A stretch of DNA of 64,000 nt from contig CALEFT010000046.1 in assembly GCA_937876985.1 (NCBI GenBank), positions 15,012-79,011 on the forward strand, given 5' to 3'. Source of the stretch: an uncultured Clostridia bacterium (lineage in GTDB: Bacteria; Bacillota; Clostridia; Saccharofermentanales; Saccharofermentanaceae). The first letter of the stretch is position 1, and every line of letters begins with the position of its first letter. The notes beneath the pieces were generated by a model. That model searched no databases. It was not told the origin of the DNA and saw nothing but the letters and a program-made list of their open reading frames with translations. A program made the translations under genes and the position numbers. Below are positions 52,798 to 62,283 of this stretch, one piece after another.

Positions 52798-54174
52798 TTA
52801 CATTTCCAAAATAGATTTTGTCGCCAAAAAAGCCGTACTAAAGCATGCCTGCAAATTATAGCCTCCACTTGCTCCATCAATATCAAGCAACTCACCTATC
52901 ACATATAGCGAAGGCACTAATTTTGACTGCATCGTCTTGCGATTTATCTGTGCTAAACTCACGCCTCCACGTGTCACATACGCCTTCTCAACATCTGGCG
53001 CCATGTCCACATCAAAACGCATATGCTTTAGGTTCTGCGCGCACTTCCTGCGAATCTGTCTTGTAACCTCACGCGCATAAATTTCTGTCACCACAGGCCT
53101 ATTTAGCTCAAGCTCGTCCGCTGTTCTTTCAAGGATTACTCGTGACACAGAGCCTGGCACATATGCACTAGCAAGCGTGGATAGCTTCGTGTCAGTTTTG
53201 CCATCAATTGCTTCAACTAACTTCTTATCGAGTGCTTCGTCCGACATATCGCTTACGAAGTCAAGCTCAATCCACTCCTTTGGCTCATTTTCTACCTGAG
53301 GCACCACCTCGCGCGAGAGCTCCATAATCGCAGGTCCCGTAAGCGCACCCTTCGCGAAAAGCACATCTCCTTTAACAGAAGCACTTTTCTTCTCGTCTAC
53401 GAAAAGTGACGCATTCGCATTTACAGAAACACCAGACAATTTATCTGTGATTTCCTGATCCTTTTTGCTGACTGGAATTTGTGATAATCCAGCTCGTAGC
53501 GGAGTTACTTCATGACCAAGCATACGCATCAAGGAATAGCCTGTACCATCACTTCCCGTACTTGCAAAGGATTTTCCACCAGTTGCCATAATTACATAAT
53601 CATAGCAGTTAATCTCAATTTCCGAAGGAAGCTTATCCCATGAATCCGAATCACTAATTTCTACGATTTGACTATCGCTTCTTACGCTTGCAAGGCAAAG
53701 CTTGCCATCATTAGCTTCGTCCCCTGAAGCATCACCCATAAGAACAGAAGCTTTCTTTATACCAATTACTGATGTATTGCGTTTGAAAGTTACACGACCA
53801 CCCGCGTTTTTCTCAATATAGGAAAGAAACTTATCTCTTACTAGCTTTGCATCGCCATCTTGTGGGAACATTCGGTTATTGTCTTCCTCGACCAGAATAA
53901 GTCCAAGCTCGTCATGTGCGAACCTAATTACTTGTTCTGGACTAAATGCTTTTAGAGCAGGGTAAATGAAGTTAGATGCCTCATGATATGCACTCTTTAG
54001 CTCACTTGGTGCCTTGTTGTTCGTGAAATTGCAGCGTCCGTGCCCTGTAAGCAGGAGTTTACGCGCACCCTCATGCTTGTCGTAGAGAGTTATTTGGATG
54101 TCCTTTCTCTTCGACAACAATGACGCGGCCATAAGGCCGGCTGGTCCCATTCCGATGATTGCTACTTCACGCAT
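52798..54174 (-). CDS. BaiN/HI0933-type flavoprotein
   Basis: 458 residues. The FAD-binding GMGPAGLMAASLLS starts at residue 8, followed by KLLLTGHGRCNFTNN and ATGGKSFASTGSDGTGYSLMRMLGHEV, hallmarks of the HI0933/YhiN family. BaiN in Clostridium scindens acts on bile-acid intermediates, but most members have no proven substrate. The C-terminus ends YNLQACFSTAFLATKSIL, a usual FAD contact. Followed upstream by ddl on the same strand. Confidence 0.9.
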   Translation of the reverse strand: MREVAIIGMGPAGLMAASLLSKRKDIQITLYDKHEGARKLLLTGHGRCNFTNNKAPSELKSAYHEASNFIYPALKAFSPEQVIRFAHDELGLILVEEDNNRMFPQDGDAKLVRDKFLSYIEKNAGGRVTFKRNTSVIGIKKASVLMGDASGDEANDGKLCLASVRSDSQIVEISDSDSWDKLPSEIEINCYDYVIMATGGKSFASTGSDGTGYSLMRMLGHEVTPLRAGLSQIPVSKKDQEITDKLSGVSVNANASLFVDEKKSASVKGDVLFAKGALTGPAIMELSREVVPQVENEPKEWIELDFVSDMSDEALDKKLVEAIDGKTDTKLSTLASAYVPGSVSRVILERTADELELNRPVVTEIYAREVTRQIRRKCAQNLKHMRFDVDMAPDVEKAYVTRGGVSLAQINRKTMQSKLVPSLYVIGELLDIDGASGGYNLQACFSTAFLATKSILEM

Positions 54175-54202
54175 TTTGATTGCTGCTCCAATCTCGCCTT
54201 GA

Positions 54203-55255
54203 TTATTGTTCGCGGCGAAGCGCTAGCATCTCACAGAGGTCCTCATATTTGATTCCCATCACGCCAGCAGCTTCTGGAAGCAAGCTAGTATTTGTCATAC
54301 CTGGTAAGTTATTACCCTCAATAAACCAGAATTCATCAGTATCTGGTGTATAAATCATATCGATTCGGCCGTACTGCTCCATGCGTAGTGCCGTAAAAAT
54401 CTTCTGCGCCGTCTCTTTCGCACGACTTGTCTGCTCATCTGTAAAATTTGCAGGGCAAATGTGCTCAGTTAGACCTGCCTGGTACTTGTTTTTGTAGTCG
54501 TAGAAGCCCTCGTGCGGAATGATTTCCGTGATTGGAAGAGCCTTGCCGTTAAGAACTCCAACTGTAATCTCGCGACCCTTAATAAAAGCCTCAACTAGCA
54601 CAGCCTGCTCATACGATATCGCATATTTTATCGCGTCAATTAACTCCGCCTTCGTATTAGGAATCGACACGCCGCAGCTACTTCCGCAGCCAATTGGCTT
54701 AACTACACAAGGAATTCCAATTTGCTCGCAAATCTCTTCAATAAAAGCATCCACCTTGTCCGCTGTCTTAAGCTCGCTATAATCCTTCTTGATCCACTTT
54801 GCTGTCTTGATGCCAATACTCGCAACAATCGCCTTCGAGATATCCTTATCCATAGTAATCGCGCATCCAAGGTAACCTGAGCCTGTATACTTAATTCCAT
54901 ATGCATCAAGAAGTGACTGCACCTGTCCATTCTCGCCACTACCGCCGTGAAGTCCAAGGAATACATAGTCTGCATCTGTCGCAGCTTCAATCACATTTGG
55001 GCCAACCCAAGCGCGTCTTCCGCCGTTTTTGGCGATGAGTGCCTCGAGGTCTGGCTCCGTTTCCGGAATATCGTAGGAATATGGCTGCTCTAGACCGCTT
55101 CTATATATACCTTCTAGCGAGCAAACGCCTTCATACAGGTCCACAATTGCGACCTCGTAGCCCTTGCTGAGCAAAGCATTTGCGACCAAGCAGGAAGATT
55201 TATGTGATACGTCTCTTTCAGGTGACAAACCACCAGCAAGAATTAAAATTTTCAT
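54203..55255 (-). CDS. ddl: D-alanine-D-alanine ligase
   Basis: 350 residues from MKILILAGGLSPERDVSHKSS (GGGGG seven bases upstream). ATP-grasp fold with LGLHGGSGENGQVQSLLD, VVKPIGCGSSCGVS and the C-terminal FIEGNNLPGMTNTSLLPEAA, which matches Ddl. It makes the D-Ala-D-Ala end of the peptidoglycan precursor. I did not try to separate D-Ala from D-Lac specificity beyond the overall Ddl match. A VanY-like carboxypeptidase lies 8 kb away but the two are not linked. Confidence 0.93.
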   Translation of the reverse strand: MKILILAGGLSPERDVSHKSSCLVANALLSKGYEVAIVDLYEGVCSLEGIYRSGLEQPYSYDIPETEPDLEALIAKNGGRRAWVGPNVIEAATDADYVFLGLHGGSGENGQVQSLLDAYGIKYTGSGYLGCAITMDKDISKAIVASIGIKTAKWIKKDYSELKTADKVDAFIEEICEQIGIPCVVKPIGCGSSCGVSIPNTKAELIDAIKYAISYEQAVLVEAFIKGREITVGVLNGKALPITEIIPHEGFYDYKNKYQAGLTEHICPANFTDEQTSRAKETAQKIFTALRMEQYGRIDMIYTPDTDEFWFIEGNNLPGMTNTSLLPEAAGVMGIKYEDLCEMLALRREQ

Positions 55256-55496
55256 TTTTTTACCCCCATCGAAAAGCATTCAAACCAGAGAGAAACCCTG
55301 GTATTTCGACAATTTGATATCGTGATAATATCAATCTTTTTGCTTGCTAAATCATTTTCGACGGAGGTGTAGGAAGAAAACAAACTTGTTGTAACATTCT
55401 TGTATTCTTTGATGCGTAATTTCACGCGCAAAATTGATATTATTAATATATAAAAATATGCTTACATCGCTTTCTATGCGAAACAAGGAGAATACT

Positions 55497-57800
55497 ATGC
55501 TAGCAATTCTGTTTTTGATCCTATGCGCTGTGTGGGGCTACGAACTTGTGACTACTCTCGTTCCTGATACGAGACGCCTGTTTGTCGCAAGCGCCACCTC
55601 GTCGCGTTTCCTATCGATTATCCCTGACACGCTATTTACAATTCCTGCTGGACTTCTTGTTGGAATTACTACAATGACTGTCATGACATATATCTTCTGC
55701 CACCTATCAAGCTTTGTAATGGGCGGCACACATCATGTGCAATCCGCTGGACTTCTCTTGTCGTCCTCTATTGCGCTAATCGGAATTATTTCTCTTATGA
55801 CGCGTAAGTATAAGCTAGAGAAAACTAACCTCGAATCTTCAAATGGCGATAGCGTGAAAGCGAAGTCCAAGCTAACAAAGTTTGACGCGTCTATCAAGAA
55901 CACTATCTTCTATGGTCTATGCATCGTATTTTTTACTGTAATTGCATCATTTTTATTCTTCTACACATATCGCACCTCCGATGGTCTATTATATGCAGGA
56001 CACTCTGTGTTTTCAGACCTTTCACCTCATACAGCAATGATTTCCTCCTTCGGAGTTGGCGAGAATTTCCCAACACAATACATGCACTATGCTTCAGACG
56101 GAATCCAGTACCATTTCTTCTTCTATTTCTTCTGCGGCCTACTACAATATCTCGGCCTATCAATCGACTTCGCACTCAATATCACTTCCATCATCGGAAT
56201 GGTATCGTGCTTCACACTAATTGGCTTAATCGGTCTATTACTTTCTGGAAGACGACTGACCTTCGTGCTCCCTGGCATACTCGTGCTCTTTAGAAGTGGA
56301 CTTAATGCCTTCATGGCTATTAAGTCTCTCGTTTCAACTGGACTTGGGGTTAAAGAAGCAATCTCTACTTTGAGTAAATCTATCGTTTGGTTCAACCAAA
56401 CTCCATACGACGACTGGGGCATCTGGGCAATCAACGTCTATCCAAATCAGAGGCATTTGCTTTTCGGAGTAGCACTAGTAGCACTCCTAGTAATCCTATT
56501 CTTGCCAAACGTTCGCAGAATGTTCCAGGCTCTTCACCAGAAGGCTTCCATCAAGACCTTCCTCTTTACTAGAAACAGCTGGCTCCCACGTCGCGAGGAC
56601 CCACTCTCACCATACTCTGTAACCTTGCTTGCGCTAATCGTAATCGTGCTGATGCCATATTTCCACGGCTCCGCGCTAATCGCAGGCCTACTAATTCTTG
56701 CAGGAATGGCCATAATCAGCGAAAACCGCCTCTCCTACCTCGTAGTCGCAGTAGGCGCAATTATATCCTCATTCGTGCAGACGAGGCTTTTCTCTGGCTC
56801 TTATACGAATGTCGTTTCATTCAAATTTGTTCAAGGCTTCGTTAGCCCAGATACAACAGCAGAAGGTTGCTTTAACTACCTCATGACCGTCTGCGGCCCG
56901 ACACTTCTAGTTGCGACACTTTTTTCTGTCGGCTGGCTAATCAAGGACCTCTGCTACAGAAAGCCAATCTACAGAAGCCTCCTATTCGTATGCTTCCTTC
57001 TACCACTAATCTTCGCGTTTAACTTCCAGGTGTCCCTCGAGATGCTTGCGAACCACAAATATATCCAAATCTCGCTCATTTTCCTAGATATTCTCGTCTC
57101 AATTGTACTCGCGAATCTCTTTATCCTCCCTCTTACTCCACGCAAGCGCGAAGTCATTTTGCCAACGCTTCTCCCTCTCCCAGAAGAGATGGAGGAAAAA
57201 TCAGCTAATGTAGATTCTTCCACACCAACTCCATCCGCCCCAGCGAAAAGCAGCAAGAACCCATCCGTTCCACTCCCATGCTTTGTCATTTTGCAGATAA
57301 TATCCGTGATTATTGCATGCACACTTCTCCTATCACTCACTTTGACAGGAATCTTCGAGTGGTGCGTCTACTACAACATTAACGAAGAACCTCGCTACCT
57401 CGTTGCTGATACAAATTCTGAACTCGTTTCCTGGATGGTCGAGAACACTGACGAGGGCGACGTATTCCTAACTCCACCATGGAGCTTCAATCGTTTCTTC
57501 TTAGCTGGCCGCCCATCCTACTACGCATGGCCATACTACGCATGGTCCGCTGGTCACGATACTGATACTCGTCTTGTCATCTACGAATGGCTCCTTACTG
57601 GCTGTCATAACGACATTAACGAATTCCGTCGTTATTGTCAGGAACGCAACATCCGTTATCTCATCTATGACAACGAGTTCAATTTCTACCAGAACGCATT
57701 CGGTGAATATATCTTTAACAGTGAATTCTTTGCATCTAACCTAACACAGGTCGCATATTTCCCTAACGATAACAACACTATCGTTTACCAGATTTACTAA
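55497..57800 (+). CDS. Large polytopic membrane protein, GT-C-like
   Basis: 767 residues from the ATG at 55497 (AAGGAG six bases upstream). At least ten hydrophobic helices span about 1-640, with a Ser/Thr/Pro cytoplasmic or external insertion near 580-600. A C-terminal soluble part includes LVSWMVENTDEGDVFLTPPW and AGRPSYYAWPYYAWSAGHDTDTRL, a pattern seen in membrane glycosyltransferases and YfhO-type proteins. I infer a GT-C-superfamily enzyme using a lipid-linked sugar, without a specific substrate. Confidence 0.6.
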   Translation: MLAILFLILCAVWGYELVTTLVPDTRRLFVASATSSRFLSIIPDTLFTIPAGLLVGITTMTVMTYIFCHLSSFVMGGTHHVQSAGLLLSSSIALIGIISLMTRKYKLEKTNLESSNGDSVKAKSKLTKFDASIKNTIFYGLCIVFFTVIASFLFFYTYRTSDGLLYAGHSVFSDLSPHTAMISSFGVGENFPTQYMHYASDGIQYHFFFYFFCGLLQYLGLSIDFALNITSIIGMVSCFTLIGLIGLLLSGRRLTFVLPGILVLFRSGLNAFMAIKSLVSTGLGVKEAISTLSKSIVWFNQTPYDDWGIWAINVYPNQRHLLFGVALVALLVILFLPNVRRMFQALHQKASIKTFLFTRNSWLPRREDPLSPYSVTLLALIVIVLMPYFHGSALIAGLLILAGMAIISENRLSYLVVAVGAIISSFVQTRLFSGSYTNVVSFKFVQGFVSPDTTAEGCFNYLMTVCGPTLLVATLFSVGWLIKDLCYRKPIYRSLLFVCFLLPLIFAFNFQVSLEMLANHKYIQISLIFLDILVSIVLANLFILPLTPRKREVILPTLLPLPEEMEEKSANVDSSTPTPSAPAKSSKNPSVPLPCFVILQIISVIIACTLLLSLTLTGIFEWCVYYNINEEPRYLVADTNSELVSWMVENTDEGDVFLTPPWSFNRFFLAGRPSYYAWPYYAWSAGHDTDTRLVIYEWLLTGCHNDINEFRRYCQERNIRYLIYDNEFNFYQNAFGEYIFNSEFFASNLTQVAYFPNDNNTIVYQIY

Positions 57801-57844
57801 TACTTTAGATTAGAACATATACTTTTCTACAAATAAAGGATAAC

Positions 57845-57891
57845 AAAAAACTACCCTACGAAGTCCATTCTATGTAACCTTCGCAGGGTAG
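57845..57891 (-). terminator. Terminator after the EF-G-like gene
   Basis: On the minus strand CTACCCTGCGAAGG and CTTCGTAGGGTAG form a 13-bp stem with one mismatch, followed by TTTTTTG. On the other strand it could also stop the membrane-protein transcript. Confidence 0.88.
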
Positions 57892-57925
57892 TAATTATTT
57901 ATTTATAAGTACCCACTTATCAATA

Positions 57926-59992
57926 TTATTTCTTCGATTCAGCAATCACCTTTGTTACAACCTCTGGTGGTGCATTCTCATATCTAGCATGCTCGATTGT
58001 AAACCAACCACGGCCCTGTGTCATGGACTTAAGGTCTGTAGCATAATTCATCATCTCTGCTGTTGGAACCTCACAAGCAACAACTGTTGCACCATCTTCA
58101 TCAGTACCATAACCCATGATACGTCCACGACGCTTTGTCATGTCGCCCATGATATCTCCCTGCTTATCTTCTGGGATATGTACTCCGACTGTACTTACTG
58201 GCTCAAGAAGAATTGGGTTACCCTGTTCCATACCAGCCTTAAACGCTAGGCTTGCAGCAATCTTAAATGCCTGCTCAGAAGAGTCTACGTCGTGATAAGA
58301 ACCATCTACGAGTGTAGCCTTAAGGTTAACTACTGGATATCCAGCAAGTGTACCAACCTTAATTGCTTCCTCAAGTCCCTTCTCTACTGCTGGGAAGAAG
58401 CTCTTTGGAACTGCTCCACCGAATACCTTCTCTTCAAATACAAGAGTCTCGGAATCAATTGGCTCGAACTCAATCCATACATCACCATACTGACCGTGTC
58501 CACCAGACTGCTTCTTGTGCTTACCTTGTACCTTAACCTTCTTTCTGATTGCCTCTCTATATGGAACACGTGGATCCTCAAGAACTGCATCTACGTTGAA
58601 CTTTGTCTTAAGCTTACTAATCAATACCTTAAGCTCAGACTCTCCAAGACCAGAAATAACCATTTCTTCTGTCTCTGGGTTTACTTCTACCTTGAATACT
58701 GGATCCTCGTCAGAAAGCTTTGTTAGGCCAGCCATAATCTTTGCTTCTTCACCCTGCTTAACTGGGCTAATCTTCTTAAGCAAGCATGGTGTTGGGAAAC
58801 TAATCTTTGGCATCTCGATAATTCTTGTCTTATCACACAAAGTATCATTTGTCTGTGTGATAGAAAGCTTAGCTGCACATCCGATATCACCTGCGCAAAC
58901 CTTGTCTGTAGGAATCTGCTTCTTACCTACCATATAGAATAGGTTACCGATTCTTTCTTCCTTACCCTTTGTTGCATTATATACAGTAGAGTTTGCCTTA
59001 ATCTCACCAGCATTTACCTTGAAGATACTAATTCTACCAACAAATGGGTCAACAATTGTCTTAAATACAAATGCTGCGAGTGGATCTTCTAGCTTGCAAT
59101 CTACTTCAATCTCTGAACCATCTGGAAGTGTACCCATGAGAGGTGGCTTCTTACCTGCTGGAGGTGTATCCTTCGAAATACAGTTGAGCAAGAAGTCTAC
59201 GCCCCAGTTCATATATGCAGAACCACAATAGATTGGATGCAATCTCTGTGTTCTGAATCCAGCATGTACACCATGACGGAACTCATCCTCTGTGAATGGC
59301 TCACCAGAGAAATACTTCTCCATAAGAGCGTCGTCACTTTCTGCAACAACTTCATTTACTCTATCCTGGAGTTCATCAATTCTATCATTAAACTCTTCTG
59401 GAAGTGGAATCTCAGCTGTAAGGCCAGTCTTCTTATCTACGGAGAATGCCTTTCTATTCATAACATCAACGATTCCTACCATATTTCCATCTTCCATAAT
59501 TGGAAGTGAAAGTGGAATTACACTTGGTCCATAACGATTCATCATACGCTCAATTACGCCTTCGAAATCAGCGTTAGGCTCGTCCATTCTATTTACAAAG
59601 AACAAGAATGGTACATTCTTCTTATTAAGAAGTCTGATAGCCTTCTCGGAACCAACAGATGTTCCACCCTTAGCAGAAATCATTACGATACCACTATCTG
59701 CAACTCTAATACCTGACATTTCTTCTCCTAGGAAGTCAAAATCACCTGGAGTGTCAATAATGTTAATCTTGCTGTCCTTGTATTCACAACATGCAACAGT
59801 AGCATTAATGGAAATCTGTCTCTTAATCTCTTCTGGATCGAAGTCCATCGTAGTATTGCCGTCTGCTGTGCGACCAAGTCGGTCAATTGACTTTGTGCAG
59901 TACAAAATTGCCTCAGCTAAAGCTGTCTTACCAGAGCCCTGATGGCCCAAAATTGTGATGTTGCGGATTTTATCCGCAGGAAAATTGCCCAT
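57926..59992 (-). CDS. Elongation factor G-like GTPase (EF-G paralogue)
   Basis: 688 residues with the EF-G domain order. G1 is GHQGSGKTA instead of the canonical AHIDAGKTT, G3 DTPGDFDF, and G4 NRMD instead of NKMD. Domain IV contains GGHGQYGDVWIEFEP and the C-terminus has RRGRIMGYGTDEDGATVV. These changes mark the EF-G-like paralogue common in Clostridia and Actinobacteria rather than the main translocase, which is normally encoded with rpsL-rpsG-tuf. Function is unsettled in this branch. AGGAGGAATGGACTA precedes the ATG. Confidence 0.9.
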   Translation of the reverse strand: MGNFPADKIRNITILGHQGSGKTALAEAILYCTKSIDRLGRTADGNTTMDFDPEEIKRQISINATVACCEYKDSKINIIDTPGDFDFLGEEMSGIRVADSGIVMISAKGGTSVGSEKAIRLLNKKNVPFLFFVNRMDEPNADFEGVIERMMNRYGPSVIPLSLPIMEDGNMVGIVDVMNRKAFSVDKKTGLTAEIPLPEEFNDRIDELQDRVNEVVAESDDALMEKYFSGEPFTEDEFRHGVHAGFRTQRLHPIYCGSAYMNWGVDFLLNCISKDTPPAGKKPPLMGTLPDGSEIEVDCKLEDPLAAFVFKTIVDPFVGRISIFKVNAGEIKANSTVYNATKGKEERIGNLFYMVGKKQIPTDKVCAGDIGCAAKLSITQTNDTLCDKTRIIEMPKISFPTPCLLKKISPVKQGEEAKIMAGLTKLSDEDPVFKVEVNPETEEMVISGLGESELKVLISKLKTKFNVDAVLEDPRVPYREAIRKKVKVQGKHKKQSGGHGQYGDVWIEFEPIDSETLVFEEKVFGGAVPKSFFPAVEKGLEEAIKVGTLAGYPVVNLKATLVDGSYHDVDSSEQAFKIAASLAFKAGMEQGNPILLEPVSTVGVHIPEDKQGDIMGDMTKRRGRIMGYGTDEDGATVVACEVPTAEMMNYATDLKSMTQGRGWFTIEHARYENAPPEVVTKVIAESKK

Positions 59993-60025
59993 TAGTCCAT
60001 TCCTCCTAGAAACAAGTATGTCTCT

Positions 60026-60054
60026 ATTATAATGGTTTTAATGGGCAATTTCCA
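60026..60054 (-). promoter_or_regulatory. Probable promoter of the EF-G-like gene with inverted repeat
   Basis: On the minus strand TGGAAA, a 17-base spacer and TATAAT. The spacer contains TTGCCCATTA, which is the inverse of the sequence around the start codon (TAATGGGCAATTTTCC), so the two sites form an inverted repeat about 45 bases apart. Confidence 0.5.
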
Positions 60055-60068
60055 CAAAAATTTTAAAA

Positions 60069-60236
60069 TTACTTCTCTTTAGATTGTGCAAATGAACTAG
60101 CCTTATCCTTCAAGTCCTTAGCAATCTCCTTAACATCGTTGATGTCGTCGATACCAGCCTTCTTAGCTAGATCCTTAGCATCATCTACTAGATCCTCGAT
60201 CTTATCCTTATCGAGCTTCTTAATATCAAATCCCAT
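60069..60236 (-). CDS. Small charged helical protein
   Basis: 55 residues, MGFDIKKLDKDKIEDLVDDA and onward, rich in Lys and Asp, with no Cys, Trp or Pro. AAAGGAGGACAGTCCC gives a strong ribosome-binding site seven bases before the ATG, and the codons are ordinary, so the gene is probably real. Predicted to be mostly helical and soluble. Family not recognised. It lies upstream of the EF-G-like gene on the same strand. Confidence 0.75.
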   Translation of the reverse strand: MGFDIKKLDKDKIEDLVDDAKDLAKKAGIDDINDVKEIAKDLKDKASSFAQSKEK

Positions 60237-60422
60237 GGGACTGTCCTCCTTTCAATTATATGTATATATTATATCGCTTATTTGTGCACGTTTCTTGCGT
60301 AAAATATAAATATTATTTTTCGAGATAGGCAAAAAATACAAAACCATAAAAAACTGCCTTGCTAGCAGCACGCCACTAACAAGACAGCTAATATTAAACT
60401 CTATATTCTATTGCCGCGAAAA

Positions 60423-62057
60423 TTATTCTTCTACAGCTCTCTCGAAGATGAGCACTACACGGTCTTCCTTAGAAGTAAATGCACCAGCGGACAAGGAAGC
60501 TGATTCAGAACCTGTAAGAGCTGACTGGAGCTTACCACCCTCGTCATTAATTGCAGAAACGAGCTTCCAACCGTCCTTAGCCATTCTTGTAAGAACTTCC
60601 TGGATCTCCTCATAGTCTACTTCTGAAGATGCGTTATGAGTAACAATCTCAACCTTGTACTCCTTTGGACCATCAGAAAGAATTGCCTTGCCGCCAACTG
60701 GAGCATTCTGCATTTTCTGCTCTAGGTCACTAATTGCCTGCTGCATCTTCTCAATCTTGCCGATTAGTTCATCTCTCTGCTGTTCCATATCCTTAATCTG
60801 CTGCTCCTTCTCTTCGATCAACTTCAACATCTTGCCCTTCTCGCTCTCGCTTAGGGAAGCTTCCTTCAAGAATACTGCCTGCTTCTCTGCTGCAAGAATA
60901 ATTTCCTGACCAATTGCCTCAGCCTGAATTGTAGCATTCTTGGAATCTGCGATGATTCTTACTGCCTCATCGTATTCACCCTGGATACCCTTAATCTTGC
61001 TATCCCAGTCAGAAGCCTGCTTCTCGTAGTCAGCAATCTGAGCCTTCATCTCATTCATCTGACCCTCACAAGCCTTAGCCTCAGCGATGATGGAATCCAT
61101 CTCGTCCTTAGCCTTCTGAGCTTCCTCTGCATCAGCGATTACCTGCTTTGCTTGCTCAACTAGCTGATCAAGCTCTGTCTGTGCATCTGCACGTCTTTGC
61201 TCAATGTCTGCAATGATTGCATCCTTCTCTTCATTAATTGCACGACGCTCAGCATCAGCCTCTTCCTTAAGACGAAGTGCCTCATTTGCCTGCTCCATGC
61301 TAATCTTCTTAGATTCCTCATCGATTCTAACTTTCTCAGCCTCAAAATCATCGTTGAGCTTTCTAATAGCGCCCTCAAGTTCTGCCTTCTTTGCTTCGGA
61401 ATCCTTAATAAGTGCTTCCTTCTCAGCAATAATCTTGTCTGCATTGTCTACCAAATCCTGAGCCTGCTTAGCTTCTGCAAGAATCTCGTCACGCTTCTTC
61501 ATTGCCTCTTCGAATTCCTGCTGAACCTGAACTGCAAGTGCGTCAGTATTCTCTTGAGCCTCAGTAATAATGCGCTGCTGCTCTTGCTTCGCGTGATTAA
61601 TCATCTCATCGTATTCCTTCTGAGCCTGCTCACGCTTAGCAGTTGTCTCTGCTTCAGTATCTGCACGTAGCTTATTTGCTACTTCTCTAGTCTTATCAAT
61701 TTGTGCCTTCGCATCAGCCAAATCCTTCTCGAGTGCATCCTTCTCAGCAAGTGCGATTCTATGCATCTCTTCGTATTCTGCATCAAGTTTGCCCTTCTTC
61801 TCAGCATACTGAGCTTCTAGGCTATCTATCTCCTTCTGCATTCTCTCCTTGAGAGCCATGAGTTGCTTCTCTTCCTCAGAGCGTCTCTCTGCTGTCTTAC
61901 TCTTATTCTCAGCATCCTTCGCAGCCAACATATTGGCAGCTTCCTCAATCGCCTTATCCGTATCTCCCATCGATGCCTTTTGGAAATCGTATTTACACAT
62001 GGAGCACTTTGCAACATTGTCGCCCATCATAACTCCGCAAACTGGACATTTCTTCAT
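60423..62057 (-). CDS. Zinc-ribbon coiled-coil protein with DUF4177-like C-terminus
   Basis: 544 residues. The N-terminal zinc ribbon (CPVCG, CSMCKYDF) is followed by about 400 residues of Glu/Lys/Ala/Gln heptads (about 50-455) with no Pro, a long coiled coil. The last 80 residues (KEYKVEIVTHNASSEVDYEE, EVLTRMAKDGWKLVSAIND, VVLIFERAVEE) resemble the DUF4177 fold. No signal peptide. The zinc ribbon is close to that of the HD protein at 39.2 kb. It looks like a cytoplasmic structural or scaffolding protein. AGGGGAGAAATCAC precedes the ATG. Confidence 0.8.
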   Translation of the reverse strand: MKKCPVCGVMMGDNVAKCSMCKYDFQKASMGDTDKAIEEAANMLAAKDAENKSKTAERRSEEEKQLMALKERMQKEIDSLEAQYAEKKGKLDAEYEEMHRIALAEKDALEKDLADAKAQIDKTREVANKLRADTEAETTAKREQAQKEYDEMINHAKQEQQRIITEAQENTDALAVQVQQEFEEAMKKRDEILAEAKQAQDLVDNADKIIAEKEALIKDSEAKKAELEGAIRKLNDDFEAEKVRIDEESKKISMEQANEALRLKEEADAERRAINEEKDAIIADIEQRRADAQTELDQLVEQAKQVIADAEEAQKAKDEMDSIIAEAKACEGQMNEMKAQIADYEKQASDWDSKIKGIQGEYDEAVRIIADSKNATIQAEAIGQEIILAAEKQAVFLKEASLSESEKGKMLKLIEEKEQQIKDMEQQRDELIGKIEKMQQAISDLEQKMQNAPVGGKAILSDGPKEYKVEIVTHNASSEVDYEEIQEVLTRMAKDGWKLVSAINDEGGKLQSALTGSESASLSAGAFTSKEDRVVLIFERAVEE

Positions 62058-62170
62058 GTGATTTCTCCCCTAAATGTTTTTTTAGTTTTTATATTATACA
62101 CCCTGAATCGCTTTTATTTAAGTGCCTTATAAGCGTTTTGCTCAAAGTTTTTGCAAAATTTCTCCCCTAA

Positions 62171-62187
62171 CCCTCCCGAAAAGGGTC
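62171..62187 (+). repeat. Variant of the dispersed CTCGAAAAGC motif
   Basis: CCCTCCCGAAAAGGGTC, where the change makes a perfect small palindrome (CCCT..AGGG). It lies between divergent genes. Confidence 0.45.
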
Positions 62188-62283
62188 TTTTGACACATTC
62201 TTGAAAGATTACTCTATAGCATTATTACTTTAACTCAGTTATAATGCTTAAAGGAATTTAATATTTATTGGGAAGGTACAAAT

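Noticed and set aside
55919..57340. Frames on both strands inside the GT-C-like gene
   Set aside because: The main frame encodes a continuous polytopic membrane protein with a good ribosome-binding site; the others have Arg/Ser-rich shadow composition.
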